Below, one piece after another: positions 49,940 through 62,900 of a stretch of 64,000 bases of DNA; position 1 is the stretch's first letter, and each line of letters starts with the position of its first letter. The notes under the pieces are model-generated. The model saw only the letters and a program-made list of their open reading frames with translations. It searched no databases and had not been told where the DNA came from. The position numbers and the translations under genes are program-made. This DNA comes from Oreocharis arfaki (Eukaryota > Chordata > Aves > Passeriformes > Paramythiidae), in contig VZRR01006745.1 in NCBI GenBank assembly GCA_013398015.1, positions 629,515-693,514 of the forward strand. Reading direction: 5' to 3'.

Positions 49940-52300
49940 GGCTACGGCTCACGAAACAAACTCTTCACTCGCCAAAATCACGTAAAGCATAAAGGGACAC
50001 CAGGAGTTGAACATGTTTCTGTTGCAAGTCCCCGTATGACTGACTGGCCCCATTCAGATAGGTATAGGATGCCAAAAGCTTCCTGGCTACATCTTCTGAT
50101 GTAGCCATGAGAAAGTCATGTTGCTCATCCCTTCCAGGGCATTTGTAGTGAAGCTTTTTCCGGTTTGTAGCACTTCTACATAAAAGAGGTCTTCTATATC
50201 TTCTTTTTCTTCTTTTTCTTTTTTTTTTTTCTTCTTTTTTTCTGTTTCAGATTAAACATAATGTACCCATTAAGACACTCCTTTTCTTGCTTTTCTTTGG
50301 ATTGTCTCAAATTCTTGAAGCTTGGTTGCTTTTCGTCAGGAGTATGTGATCTGTGAAGTTTTCAGCCTTATAAGCTATGTTACTTTAACACCTCCTGATA
50401 CATAGTTTGCACAGGGTTTTTTGTAATAGCACAGGGTTGCCAACATACACTTTTCTTGTGCTTCATTTCAGCACCTTGATGCTTCTCTTCTTAACTGCTG
50501 TCTAGCTGGTTGTTCCCTGCCTCGTTGTATTCCAGGGATGTCTCATACTTGCCTTTGCCAAGTAACATCCTGTTCCTTAGTCAGGCGTTCCATTTTGTTA
50601 AGATGTTCTTGCTTTCTAGTCAAGCAAATGATTCCTAGACAAAAGATAGTTTAATTCTTCAGAACTGTATTCTGAATAATTGCATCTATTTCTTCCACAG
50701 AGTTCCTGTGTATGTTTTTTGAGTCATGTAAACTGAACTTTTCACAGAAGGTCACTCATTTTTCATTGCCTACATGTGGTCTGGAGGCACCACAGCTGGA
50801 CATGTACTGTTATTTCAGAATTCAGAGCAGTATGCACATGAAAGGTCATCTCACTGCTAAGTTTTACTGAAAATGCAAATCACAGATGTCTACGGTTAGA
50901 TGCCAAAATTTTGGCTTTTTTTTTCTTTTGTTTGTTAACAAGTCTCTGCAATATGCTAGTAAGTTCTTTCCTTAAATGTTTCTAGACAGTATAATTAGTA
51001 AAAGTTTTTGGAAATATATCAACTGAATATTTGAAAGTAGGTTTTGAATTATATATAATAAACAAAATGTGGGATAGAAAATCTTTGCACATACTATTTT
51101 AAAGATAATATGTTAGCTCATTTTTGTGCTTTGAGCACTCTCCTTTGCATTTGAAAATATGTATTCATTTAGGATTCTAGTGGAGATACCTTTTAAAATC
51201 CATCAATAACATTTTCTGAATCATTTCAACCCTGCTGCAGCTCTCTATTGCCTCTTTGTTTGGGTAGCAGCAACAGTCTCTGATGTTGCTTTTACTGATC
51301 CACATGATCTATAAGTTGCAGAATGAACAGTGTATTAGCTTATTCTTTGAATGCTTCCTTACAAACATATGAATTTTATGCTATTCTATTCTACTGCTAT
51401 TTAGAAATTATGTCCAAGGTACTGATTTGAACCAAAAAACCCCTAAAAAGTTGTTGAATAATGTCTATAAGGAATTTCATGCTTTGTCAGAAAGTGTTTC
51501 AAAAAGCAAGTTATCAAGTTCCTGATATTTGAGCCAGAAAAACTGAAATACAAGAGAAGAGCAAAGGTAAATCCACAAAACAACCTGGAAGCTCAATGTG
51601 TCAAGTGTCACAGAATCTAGAGAATTTAAAATCTTAAATCAAGTACCAAACTTCTCTGTATACCAGGTTACAGCAATGTAGTTTGGAAAGGCCTAGATGT
51701 GCAGTCCGACCTGGCCACCTTTGTGTCTGCAACAACTCTGAGTTTCACCCCATCTTTCTGGTAGTTTAGTTGCCTGTGTACATATGTCCAAAGCCCATCT
51801 CAGACATGACACACCTGCATGACCTCGATCTAGACTGCTATGAAAGTTTCCCATCTGTAGAGAGTTTTGAAAGTAGAGCTGTGGACATGAGATTGTTGAT
51901 GTTCAAGGATTTCAGAGGGAAAGTAACAGCATGAGAAGGTATAAAATCATAATGGTAAAGATAATCAGGGAAAGCCTGGTTGTGCTAGACAGTCTAGTTG
52001 GGGACTGGCTGTGAACTGTTGTGTCATGTTAAGTGTTGATGGAAGATTCCAAGTTGGGGATGCTGGGATTCCTCTCCAGAGAGCCATGGGAAATGACCCT
52101 CTACCCTTTTGACTCATGCCTGCCTGCTCAGCAAGGACTTCTTGAGTAGCTTAACATGAGTGACAACTATAGTAATGCTTTGTTTAGCAGCTCGTTAGCT
52201 AGCTCTTCTGTCTGTTAGCCAATAACTAACTGCTTTATTTTCAGTTATGTGTATTCTTGCAGAGTCTCTGCACCTGGCTGAAATACCTGAACACACTGAC
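49940..52300. other. OSMR 5' flank, nothing definite
   Basis: AT-rich intergenic sequence. I see only the CT tract at 50199-50243 and no ORF with a recognisable domain. Confidence 0.6.
50199..50243. repeat. Polypyrimidine (CT)-rich tract
   Basis: About 45 bp of nearly pure C and T (TTCTTTTTCTTCTTTTTCTT and onward) on the plus strand, just outside the CpG island. A simple repeat. Confidence 0.9.
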
Positions 52301-52308
52301 CGAGTGTG

Positions 52309-52990
52309 ACAAATGCACTCAACTCCTTAACCACACTTAAGGGTAGCTATTACAAGCTTCAAAGAAGGTGAAGAGCTGGGGCATAAGCAGGACAAGAACT
52401 TCTCTATTTCCAGTCTATTCTTTAAAAATACACAAAGGAACAGAATGATAGAGGTGAGTATTGATGCATACGAGCCTGGGTCACTGATCATGTAAATAAC
52501 ACACGAGTAGCAGGTAGCTTTTCTAGGACTCATTTATCAAGGAACAAAGAAAGTTGTGGGTGCAAGGAATCTCACGCATAGCCTTCCCATTGTATGTAGT
52601 TTGACTACAAGCCAACCACTTTATTCCAGAAATATGACAGCCTAAATGAGCATTCTTCAAGCTCTCCCTGCTAAGCAGCTGGTTGCATGGGATCTCCCCT
52701 TGAGCAGGGACACCTCTCAAGGTTGCTGTTCAAAGCAGGGAGATCTCCCACCAAAAGCAGATCCTTGGTAACTGGATACCATGCATAATCTGATATTGTA
52801 CTGCACTGAGATATTTGTATTGGTAGCTTTGATTTTGTATCGACTGCTTTAAGTCGTTGTTATATCCTTTGTGCAGTAAGTAATACAGTGAACCTTGCCA
52901 TTGAATTTTATTGTACAAGTTGCACTTTTACAACGTATTTCAATAAACACACTTAAGCTGATACTTTTGGTGGTAGTTCTTTATTTTTCA
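52309..52990 (+). mobile_element. Possible LTR of an endogenous retroelement
   Basis: The 3' part (52840-52990) has the look of an avian ERVL-type LTR end: GTAATACAGTGAACCTTGCC, then 'gttgcacttttacaacg', then AATAAA at 52942-52947 and a T-rich tail. A plausible TG start is TGTGACAAATGC near 52309. No target-site duplication was found and the limits are approximate. It could instead be unrelated sequence with a chance poly(A) hexamer. Confidence 0.4.
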
Positions 52991-52999
52991 AATTTTAGT

Positions 53000-55760
53000 G
53001 TCAGCTCTTTCTAAAATAAAATATTTCCTCTTTTATATGTCAAGTGTTTGTAGTTTCTTGGCATCAAAACTTATTTTTTCCCTGTTGAGATATGTGTTAC
53101 TCAGTGTTCTTGTACTGCTACATAACCTACTTGCTTCATTTACAAAATCTACCACTGATGTTGGTATATTAATAATTTTTACCCCTACTGACTTACATGA
53201 TGCAGTAAATCTGCCCCTTATGAGTAATAAAAAGGTAATTTTCTTATTTCTCCACCCTTCAGGAAGAAAGTAAGTCGTAGGAACAATGCTATCTATGTTA
53301 ACAGTACCATTTCAAAGGAAAACAAAAAGAATTCCCTTTGTCAGGCACTGAATCAAAGACTTGAAACAAGAAAAATGGGGTAGTTTAAAGTTCTTCATTA
53401 ACTAATGCAATGAAAGACTTTACTGTGTTATTTAAAGTAAAGCAGAAACATTAGTTTGTATATCAGGAGTTTCTGATTCCAGTTAGTGATCATATGCATG
53501 AGTTTCTGCACAGTTTAGCAGAGGTTTTGATTCTCTTATTAAAATCTAGTAATTTGTATGAAAAATCTGAAGTTCTTTCAGTTGCAAATTAATATTTAAT
53601 ATAGTGCGAAAGATGCCATCTTTAGCCCCAAAGCAGGGTGAATCACACCCACTTCCTGATTCTCAAGTTTTTTTCTTAAAACCACCCATTCCCAGAAGTT
53701 CCGCTGCCTTCAACGGCAGCATCTGGCTAGGACCTAATTATCCTTAGTGGTAGAAAGTTCTCTCTTCCAAAATGGCTTAGCAGGTCTTTATACCCACTGC
53801 TCTCTGCCTGCAAACTAATAGAGACCAAGTTATTATTTCCTGTTCTGCAGCAGGTTAATAACAGAACCCCCTCAACACCTCTCTATGTTGAACAAATTCA
53901 GTTCCTTCCACGATATACAGAACGTTGATTGTGTTCGCTGCTATTCACATGTCTCTTGAGTCCAGTTTCAAAGAAGAATTGAAGGACACGGCGCTCCTTT
54001 TAACAGGGGCCTTACTAGCACTGTATTTACTCACAGGTGACACTTCTGTTCCTACCTGTCTCTATTTTTGCTGTTTCCTCAGAAGCAGAACACTGTTTAT
54101 TTAAGATCTACCTGTGATGTTCTGTAAGCCACAGACCATTTTTATCTTGCCAACTCTTCTCTTCCCTTGTTTAATTATTTCTGCTTAACACTACAGCACT
54201 ACTCTTTCCCTTTTGACACACCATTTCTCTAACTTGTCAAGATGCTTTTGAATCTAAATCCTGTTTTCTGATATGATTGTGATCCCTCATAGCTTCATGT
54301 CTTTTGGATATCCTGGGCATCTTCTGTTTTATCAGACAGATAGCTGGCTGTGTACAGCCCAGATAGATGTTTTTAACTCCACTATTGTTTCTTTTTAGCT
54401 GCGAGCCACTACTAATTGCTTTCTGACTGCACAGTGGCAACTTCCAAACCCAAAGTAAAGCTAACCACTGCTTTCCATAAACAGTGTTTCTCATACATGA
54501 TTTAATTCCTACTCAGGAGCAATTTCTATTTAGCCAGAAGTTGCAGAAGTGCTCTACAGAGTGAAGGAGTTCAGAGAAAAGTTCTTGAGCTGAACTGCAC
54601 TGAACTGAACAATTTCAGATGTACTTTTTAGTGCATCCGGAGTGCTAAGAGGTTCTTTTAAATATTTATGGAGTTTCTCTGGGAGTAATTTTGGTCATCC
54701 CACAGCTGAAGAGGAGTTGTTGAAACTGTACAGTCGTGTTGTATTGAGATAATACTATTTATTTCTCAATAGGTCTCTCAGCTTGGAGTCCAGCTAGGAT
54801 TCCTCAGTGCCAATCTGAATTGTCTCACAAAATGTAGGAGGCAGAAATGGTCTGATTGTCTACACTTGTTTTGCAGGTGCAATCCTGGGTGCCCTACACA
54901 AATAAGGTTTGAGCTTTCTGTAGGCTCAAATTTCCATTGTGGTTATGGTAGGTCGCTGTAAAGGGAAGAGCCTGATCTTGTATTAAACTGCAGTTTGATG
55001 TACACAAACCTGTGTGGTTGCAGCAACAGTCTCTCCTCCAGGCATATCTCTTTGATCAAGTAGTGATTGTGGTTCCTGACAAGAGATGGTGCACCTGTTG
55101 TATATATATCATCTGATATGATCTTAACTAATAAGTAACAAGTGTAAGTTTGTTCTAAAAAATTAAAATCACAGTAGCATGGATAAGTCATGGGGTTAAT
55201 GAAGAAGAAGTGATCAGTTATTTGCCTTTAACTAATAACTGCCCAGCAATCCTTCTTATAAACAATTGCTATTTAGATGAAAAAGCAGTGAAATGTACGA
55301 AGTACCAGCATTAAAATTAATATGTAAATTCAAGTGTCTTTTTATGTATTTGCATGGTTGTATCATGCTCAATTGTTTCAGGTCTGCTTTTTTTCACAAA
55401 GTGTGTTTTCCCAGTGGACTATGAGATATATGAAGTTCACTTATTTTGTAGATCCTTTGTATTTTATTTTCTCCCAAATGTTGAGTGGATGGTCTGCAGC
55501 TTAGTTATGCTGAAATATTTAAACCCATCTCAAAAACTTTAAAAAAAAAAAAAGAGAGAGAGAGAAAAAAAAATCAGTATGATGTTTTTGTCTGTGGTCC
55601 TTTATCTGCAATGTCGTATAAGCCAAATTTATGTACATCGATTTAATAGCAATCTCTAAACTTTTCCACACCTAACTTACTTGGAAACTAAAGCTACCAA
55701 AATTTTCTAGTGTTATTAGAAATGCAGTCAGGTCCAGCAGTGCAAGATAATAGATTCATT
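53000..55760. other. Intergenic, no gene seen
   Basis: AT-rich sequence. It has an A/GA-rich simple tract at 55540-55573 and a small perfect inverted repeat GCTGCC-6-GGCAGC at 53703-53720. Nothing looks coding. Confidence 0.6.
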
Positions 55761-55779
55761 ACTGACTAATAACTACTTA

Positions 55780-56700
55780 CATTGTTTAGGCAGTAATTTA
55801 CCACTGAGGTTGTTTGTGGTTTAGAGAACAGCACCTTCCAAGAATCATTAAAAGTCCTAAGTTCTCCTCTGAGTAGACAAATTCCAGCCTGATCATGTCC
55901 CAGAACTATTCTTTCCTGTTGGATTGGATGAGGCACAAGTAGTCTGCCTCTCCAGGTCCCAAGCTTCTGCATCTTTCGGGTTACCGACAGCTTTAACTGA
56001 AGGGCAGTATCTGTGTCCATTTACACTACTGTTAGATCTGTGCCTGTAGTCATTCTTTGGGGCTGTTCCAAGCATGTATCGGAACTTCTTCCAACTGAAG
56101 AGGGAATTGAATCCTTCTCTTCTCGTTCAGGTTGAGCATGCCGGTCAGTAGGCTATTATAAAAGGGCTGTGTGCTTTTGCATTTTGGAACAGTGGTCCTC
56201 GACATCTTCTTGTGAGCGACAAGTGCATGCAACATGCAATAGTCATACTCTGAGAATGAGCTTCCTGGGAGTCCCCACACCTAGCTGTTGACTCCAGAAG
56301 CATTTGTGCAGGCTGCATGCTCCTCACACTGCAATGATTCTGTACATATGAAGTCTAGTTCTTCAAGGCATTTGAGTGTAGAGATGCCAAGTATATTCAG
56401 ACTTTCAGGTTAATGGATAGCTAGATGGGATTCCAGAAAGGAAATTAGCTTCTGCCTAAGAGCCTCGGTATGTAATTGTGTAGTTTCCTGGCTCATCGGA
56501 AACACAGTAAGCTCAAAAACATGCACTCTCTGGGTCCCGACTTGAGACACTTCACAGTCTTATTTTCAGATCAGTTTTTCTCGCGCGAAACTCTCTGCTA
56601 CCATCTTGTGGTAATCTAGGGGAAGAGACATCAAACGCAGACATTTTCGGTTTACGTGGGAGTCGAGGGTTAAAATTCATTCCGTATTTGGACTAATAAA
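55780..56700 (-). other. Unexplained minus-strand island
   Basis: Compared with its flanks this stretch is less AT-rich and, on the minus strand, has several overlapping short ORFs (56280-56050, 56327-56145, 56075-55893). They read, for example, FPLQLEEVPIHAWNSPKE and STQPFYNSLLTGMLNLNEK. It includes the CpG-containing TCTCGCGCGA at 56579-56588. I do not recognise a family. It may be a decayed repeat or processed pseudogene. Confidence 0.3.
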
Positions 56701-58943
56701 ACGCTGAGAGTGTGATGTAACATTTCAGTAGAGAAGAGTAAACAGCACGATGTGGTGGAACAAAGTGGTTGTCCACTTTTGTATACTGAGATTGTGTTCT
56801 CAAATATCCTGGATACATACTTGTTTTGTTACTGCGTTTGTGGGTTTTTTTCCTGTGAGGTAATTTGCTAGGATGAAAAAGGAGCCCAGTATTTCTTTCT
56901 GTGTGATCAGAACATTATTTGTAGTAGTAGCAGGGCTACTTGATGACCTTTATGGTTACATTATACAGCACTTTTTCTGGACATATATACGGTACATATC
57001 TGTGTCCAGATAAAACGGACTTTTTTGAGTGGATGATGGAGTTAGGCATATTCAAAAGGAGGAGAAGGTGGTTCTCTGTGGATTTTTGCTGTGCTATGGA
57101 CTCTCACACTGATGTAAGAACAGGTCTGCCCAATATCTGGTGGAGGAATCATATCAGCATGCAAATAGTAGTGCTTTCAGGTGCAAATCTGGCATTCTAG
57201 TTGGAGATAACAGCTAGCAGGAGCTGACAGGAAGACACTTGTCTGTGAAAGTCTCTCTGGTGGCACAGGACTAGCCTAAAACCATTCCTGAGTTCTGGGA
57301 CACAGCAATCCCCTGACAAGACGTGATGGAATACAGGCAACAAGTGAGACTGAGGCAAAGGACCGTTTTCCACAGGATGGGGGTAGGAAGTGAGGTTTTC
57401 TGCAAAAAAATAGTTGTTTCCATAGATGCTCTACTTTTCTGAATTAATACTATGCTATTCTAGCTCATTAGACAATTACTTGCTTTATGCACAGTTTTGG
57501 GGTATGTCTACTGTAAAACACATGGAAAAATCTGAATTAGTAGCTTGAATGGGCTGCTGCAGCTGGATGGTTTCAGGCTTCTCAGCTAGGTATTGAGAGT
57601 GAGATTGGAGATTTCCAATTGAGCATTGGAAACAGTGGGACAGCTCTAAATAAGTCTGGGTTTCCTTTACTAGAAACTGCAAAGTCACTTGGACTGAAGT
57701 TTAAGGAAACAGAGGCCTGCAAGAGACAACTGGCATAGAAAATTTTAACCCTACTCAGTTTTTCAACTGAATAAATGACTGACAGTAGCATCTTGAAAAG
57801 GCAGTGCTACCTTTATATGCCTCTTTGTCAGTTCACAGTAGTCAATAAAATGAATTGGAAAAGGACTTTGTAAGCCCATTGGTGATACAAATGGAAAAAA
57901 AGAAAGTTTGTTTTGTTCCAGATCTTGGCTTTGGATTGCTGTATTTAACATTCCTGTTCCTGAAAGTCTTGTTCAGTAGAAAGTCTGTGGAAAGCAGAAT
58001 CAAGCTCTAAAATGATGAGGTAGGCTTTCTCAGATGTAACTCAGGATGCCTCAGCAACAATCAGGATCTTTTCTTTATACATTGTTGAAACATCCTGGAT
58101 GAAAAACCTCCTGCATTTATTGGAAAAATGAAAAGAGACAGGTGTTATGTGGATGTGCCAAAAGTAGAAATTCAAATTCCCGCCACTGAGAATAATTGAG
58201 TTGTCTCTTTCCTCAAAATGTAGAGCCTGGCTTAGGATGTGTGAAATTTAAAGGAATTGGAGGGCAGGAGGTCTCGAAGTTTTAAGTACATTAGTGTCAT
58301 GTACTGTATCTTCAATAAGCTGAGATGCCTAGATTTAAGTTATACACCATTAATAATTTTATTACTGGTTGAAACTTGAGCATGTATTAAGTGAATGAAT
58401 AAGGTAAATAATCAATTAGAAATTAATCATAAATTCACAATAGAAGATGATAAAGTGTGAATGCATGATGTAATGTATAAAAGGCTGGCTGTATTATTTA
58501 AAGAAAATTGCAGCTTTGATTCTTTGGATGGTTAGGCTCAGTGAGTTGATGATATCCTATCTGCCACACTGAATAAAAGAATCTGTGGCAAGGCCAGTGT
58601 TATGTTGGGTCGTGTTGCACAGTGCATTTAAGCAAGGCTGAGGCAGTCTGGCTCGTGGAGGCGTTAGAAGCACATCCTGGATTAGTGGCCTGAGAGCATC
58701 AAGCAATCGTTCTTGAGTGTGGGGTGCCAGGAGTTGGGAACGCTGTGGCTGACATTGCCAGTTAATGACCATTAAGTAGGAAGGAGGCAAACTCTGCAAG
58801 GAACTGCCCGAAGAATATGTCATTAGAGCTGCTCATGGGCATACTCTCAAGTATTGTTCGTGCCTCAGGGGATTGTGGGCATTCCAGCAGCAGCTATTCC
58901 AGCTCTGAAGTTGTAACAGCAAGCCTCTCCTGGAAACAGAACT
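56701..58943. other. Intergenic, no gene seen
   Basis: AT-rich sequence without a recognisable domain or complete repeat. The minus-strand ORF 58823-58557 next to the LTR has no identifiable retroviral motif. Confidence 0.55.
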
Positions 58944-59506
58944 TCGTTGTGGTATAACCTAAGCACCACGCAGCACTCACCCACCCCACCTCAAGGTGGA
59001 ATGGGAAGGAGACTCAAAACTAAAACTTGTAGGTTGAGGTAAGGAAAGTTTACTAATTGAAACAAAAATTGAAAAGCAAAGTGTAAAATATATGAATGAT
59101 AGCAAATAAAAGGGAAGAAACAAAACTAAAGGAAAAACAATTGATGCGCAATAGAATTACTCACCCCCCATTGAGCAATGCCAGACCCAGTCCTTGCACC
59201 CTGATCAGTGCTGCTTCCTGGTATTTCCCCAGTTTTTATACTGGGGATGGTATTCTACGGTGGGGAATATCCCTCTGGCCAGTTCAGGTTACCTGTTCTG
59301 GCTGTGCTCCCTCCCAGCTTTTTTTGTGTACCTCTTCACTGGCAGAGCACAACACACAAAAAAAGTCATTGAATTAGGACAAACATTAGTTGGCAGAAAT
59401 CAAAATGTTAGTGTGTTATCAACATGATTCTCATACTGAATCCAAAACACAGTCCTGTACCAGCTACAGAGAAGAAATTGACTGTATCCCAGACAAAACT
59501 AGAACA
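58944..59506 (-). mobile_element. LTR remnant of an avian endogenous retrovirus
   Basis: Read on the minus strand this follows a common avian LTR. It has a TGTTCT start at 59506, then 'ctgggatacagtcaatttc', 'gtagctggtacaggactgt', 'ttttggattcagtatgaga' and 'atgttgataacacac'. Next comes the 'cagttttt/ggggaaatacc' block (about 59220-59240), then a 3' end near 'ggtataccacaac' at 58944. It is diverged by many substitutions and small indels, and no retroviral genes adjoin it. The limits are good to about 10 bp; no clear target-site duplication was seen. Confidence 0.75.
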
Positions 59507-59899
59507 AAAAAGTTCTGTTTTCTTCACACTGCTTCCCTGAGAAAAAGAACTGCGGCCAGCCAGTGGCTTTTCCAGTGATGTAGGGAGTGTTTGCATAGAG
59601 TGTAGGTCCCACACAAGGTTGCAGTTGTGTCACTTAGCAGTATGATGGTTTCTTCTCTGATGACATATGTACAGAGGTTTGCAGACCATGTCTTTTTCTA
59701 AAAGAGTAGCTTTCCTGACTTAGCTATAAAGCTTTTAGAGATTAGAAACACAAGCTGCAAAATATTGCCATCATACAAAGGTGTTTTACCCATGGAAGTA
59801 CTCCGCTGTGTACTCAATATTTAAATATACTTCTTGATTGATAAACATTGTTCCATAACAACAGATTCCAGCGAAAAATGTCCTCCAGACAAGGCTAGG

Positions 59900-59911
59900 T
59901 GGCGCAGTAGG
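59900..59911 (+). repeat. tRNA-like A-box, possible SINE remnant
   Basis: TGGCGCAGTAGG matches the RNA polymerase III A-box consensus TRGCNNAGYNGG at every position and continues GTCAATGCGTTG, as in a tRNA D-arm. No B-box or cloverleaf follows, so it is not a tRNA gene. It may be a fragment of a tRNA-derived SINE or chance. Confidence 0.35.
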
Positions 59912-59919
59912 TCAATGCG

Positions 59920-62900
59920 TTGAAGTTTTGCAGACATTTTAAGGTCCACAAATTCCTGTAAATTTCCACAGCTTCATATGTTTATTGATATATTGATGCA
60001 TTGATTTATGTGGAAGAATCTCATTACCTTCTGTGGCTTTTCTGAGTCATTATTTTCATACTCCTCCAAGTAAAAGTCCACATAGAAGAAGCTTCCAAGG
60101 TACTTTCTGGACAAAACAACATAAATACTTCCCTAATTTTTGTACCTTGCCTTCCAAGCAGAAGTGTAGTTGAGGGCAAACAGACTCTGGCTGCTTCTAA
60201 TTTGGGAAAATTAGAGTTTATTTCATTCTTACTGCCCTCTTGAATACCACAGGAGTGTGTTTATACATGTTTTGTATACCAATAAGCCACTGTCTCCAAA
60301 TACTTACCAAACATTCAGTGTCAGCTGTTTCCTCTATGGAAAGGGAAGGATTTTTGAAACTACATTACTAGTGTGCCCTCTACTTCTTCTGTCTACCACG
60401 AAAAAGAAAGCTGAGTCTAGTAGTGAAAAAATTCTGTTTTGCTTAGAACACCTCAGCAGAGCTACCCGGACAGTTTTGTAAAGCTACGTAGTAAGCATTA
60501 AGTGGAATATTTTTTGGTTGCCAAATTAGGTTGTAGCAAACTGCTAGTTTTGCAGATAGAGAATATTATTTACATAAGAAGTTCAAGGTAAATGTCCGTC
60601 TCATGCATTGTTATTTGCAGAAGATAACTAAGTCATGATTAGTGAGTTATTTATATTACTTAAAAGAGGTCAGGAGAAGAGTTATTAATATTTGAGCAGC
60701 AGTATGTGGCATTTTAAATGACCCCTATTATCAAAAACATTGCGGGTAACAGTCAGATGGTTAATGTACTGAGCGTTTAGCATCAGCTCCTGTGAGGTGT
60801 CAAGTGCCTTTGCAAGGCTCTGAGTGCACTCAAATTACATTAAAATAATGAGGGAACTCACTTCCTTACAGGAGATTCTCAGCCACCGGCAGGATAAAGC
60901 TATTATCATGCAGGCAGTAATGGATAGAAGGAGAAAGCCATTTCCTTATTTCAGTTTTTTTGTTGTTTTTGTTTTGCTTTCTACTCCTGAAATTGCTTGT
61001 GGAGGTTACCAATGCTCTGTAAACACCAATGTGAAAGCTGAGTGCCTGCAAGCAAAATATCTTCTGTCTGCTCTGAGACACAGGGTAAGCACAATAGCTG
61101 AAGATAACAGAGGGAAATTGAAGAGAGCAAGAGGCCACGAAAACCTTTATGTGGTAGATTTAAGCCCTGCACTGCAATCTGTTTCTATAGCATAGTGCAG
61201 CTCCAGACATCTCTGTGCAATGTGGCCACTCCTTTGTGTGCCGACACATTGGTGGGAGCTCTCTGCTGCCAGCCTCTGCCCCGAGAAAGAAACGCAATTG
61301 CTAAACACCCTAGCTGCACAAATCCCAGGAATCACAGCACACAGCTCACCAGCATTCACAGCTCATATTCTTGACTTGTTCCAGGATAATCTGCTTGTCC
61401 TGTCATGGGGTTGAGGAAGGTGCTGGTTTAGATCCACTTTGTGAGGGTTCCTACTCTTAAAATAGCTAGTGCTGTGCCAGATGCTTGTGGTAATTTCAAT
61501 TGCTGCAACACTGGTTTTGGAAGGTTTAGACCAGAAGGAAAGTAACAGCTGTATTCCACAGGAAAGCAACAGCAAGTGCAAGAACCTGAGCAGATATAAA
61601 GAAGTGTGAAGCACGGTGACGCTGCTTTAGAATAGCGAATATCTCCTACTTAAGCATTTTTGAGGCAGTTTCCACACACTTCATACGTAATCATAAGAGA
61701 TACATGCAGAAATCTGCAGGAGGAAATACTCTAGAGTTTGAGTGGCACCCTGGTGAAAGAGCCAGCAGTAAGTGAGTGTTTAAATTATTGAAGAAGCTCT
61801 CTCCTGGAGCCTCAGTTTCTTCTATGCCATGTCCTACACCAATATTGGACAAAATAAATGTAAATTCCCAACAGATGTGGAAATTTAAAGTAAAAGACAG
61901 CTGATGATTATATGTGGAAAGGGAAGCAGAAAGAAACAATTTTTTTATGTGATATGTAATGATAGCAGGGTTATATAATACTCCAGCTATGGTTGAAATT
62001 TCAAGGACTTTATGATATTGAGTGTGAAATTGCTCTGGGGAAGCAAACAGACTATGTGAATTTCTCAAGCTATTGAAGTATAGGGTCCATTCTAAGTCTA
62101 TGTCATGTCACCAGGGCTGAGGTGGACCAGGCTGCTGAGTATTGTCAGCTCCTCTTGGTGGGAGAAAGTAATCCAGCAAGAGTTTCTGAAGCCGGCACTG
62201 TGAGATAGTGCTAGGACTCAGCTTACCAAACCACAGACAGAATTGTGGGTCTTCTGGGGAGCTACTGTCATCTTTTTAGAACAATGTTCTTGCTCTACTC
62301 ACATCTTGGAGGGATATGGTGAGTGTCTTGTGATTCCTAGTCCTCTGGTTAAGGGTCAGCAAGGGTGTATATGCTTGGGTTAGTACATGAAAGGCCTTAA
62401 AAGACAAGGGAACTCAGAAATGTGGTACTGAAAGAAAGATAACCAGTCAAAATTAAAGATAAGTGTAGAAGGCTGGCAATAATATACTGGATAGATATGA
62501 GCAGGTCAATCTGGACAAGGCCAGGGAGGAAAGTTTCTTAGGGGCTGACATGAGACACAGCAGTCTTTTTAGAAGAGTTTTAGCTAGCTATGTGGATAGA
62601 AGAGGCTAAGCTGTAGAAATGTTATGTGATAATGGTGCTCAGAATTTTGATCTAACCTGCCAGTAAAGACATGGGAGGGTGTAGTCAATGATAATTCCTA
62701 GGTTATTGACTTGAGAGACTTAGTGGCATTATCTCAGAAAAGGAGAGTGGGGGCCGTGTAGTGGATTTATGAGAAGGTTAAAAGTGCCATCCATTTACCA
62801 GCAAATGGTTTAAGATTTGGAAGAAAATGTGAGTAATACGGGGAAGTGAATATCAGTTAAAAGAAGTGGACAAATTATTAGTATGTCTGGGTGTCTTCTG

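Noticed and set aside
49090..50104. Several long ORFs on both strands in the CpG island (up to 184 codons)
   Set aside because: GC-rich sequence has few stop codons. The translations are Arg/Gly/Pro-rich and unlike any family.
60824..61195. 123-codon ORF with a hydrophobic segment
   Set aside because: No family resemblance and no supporting exon or promoter. The hydrophobic run comes from a T-rich stretch.
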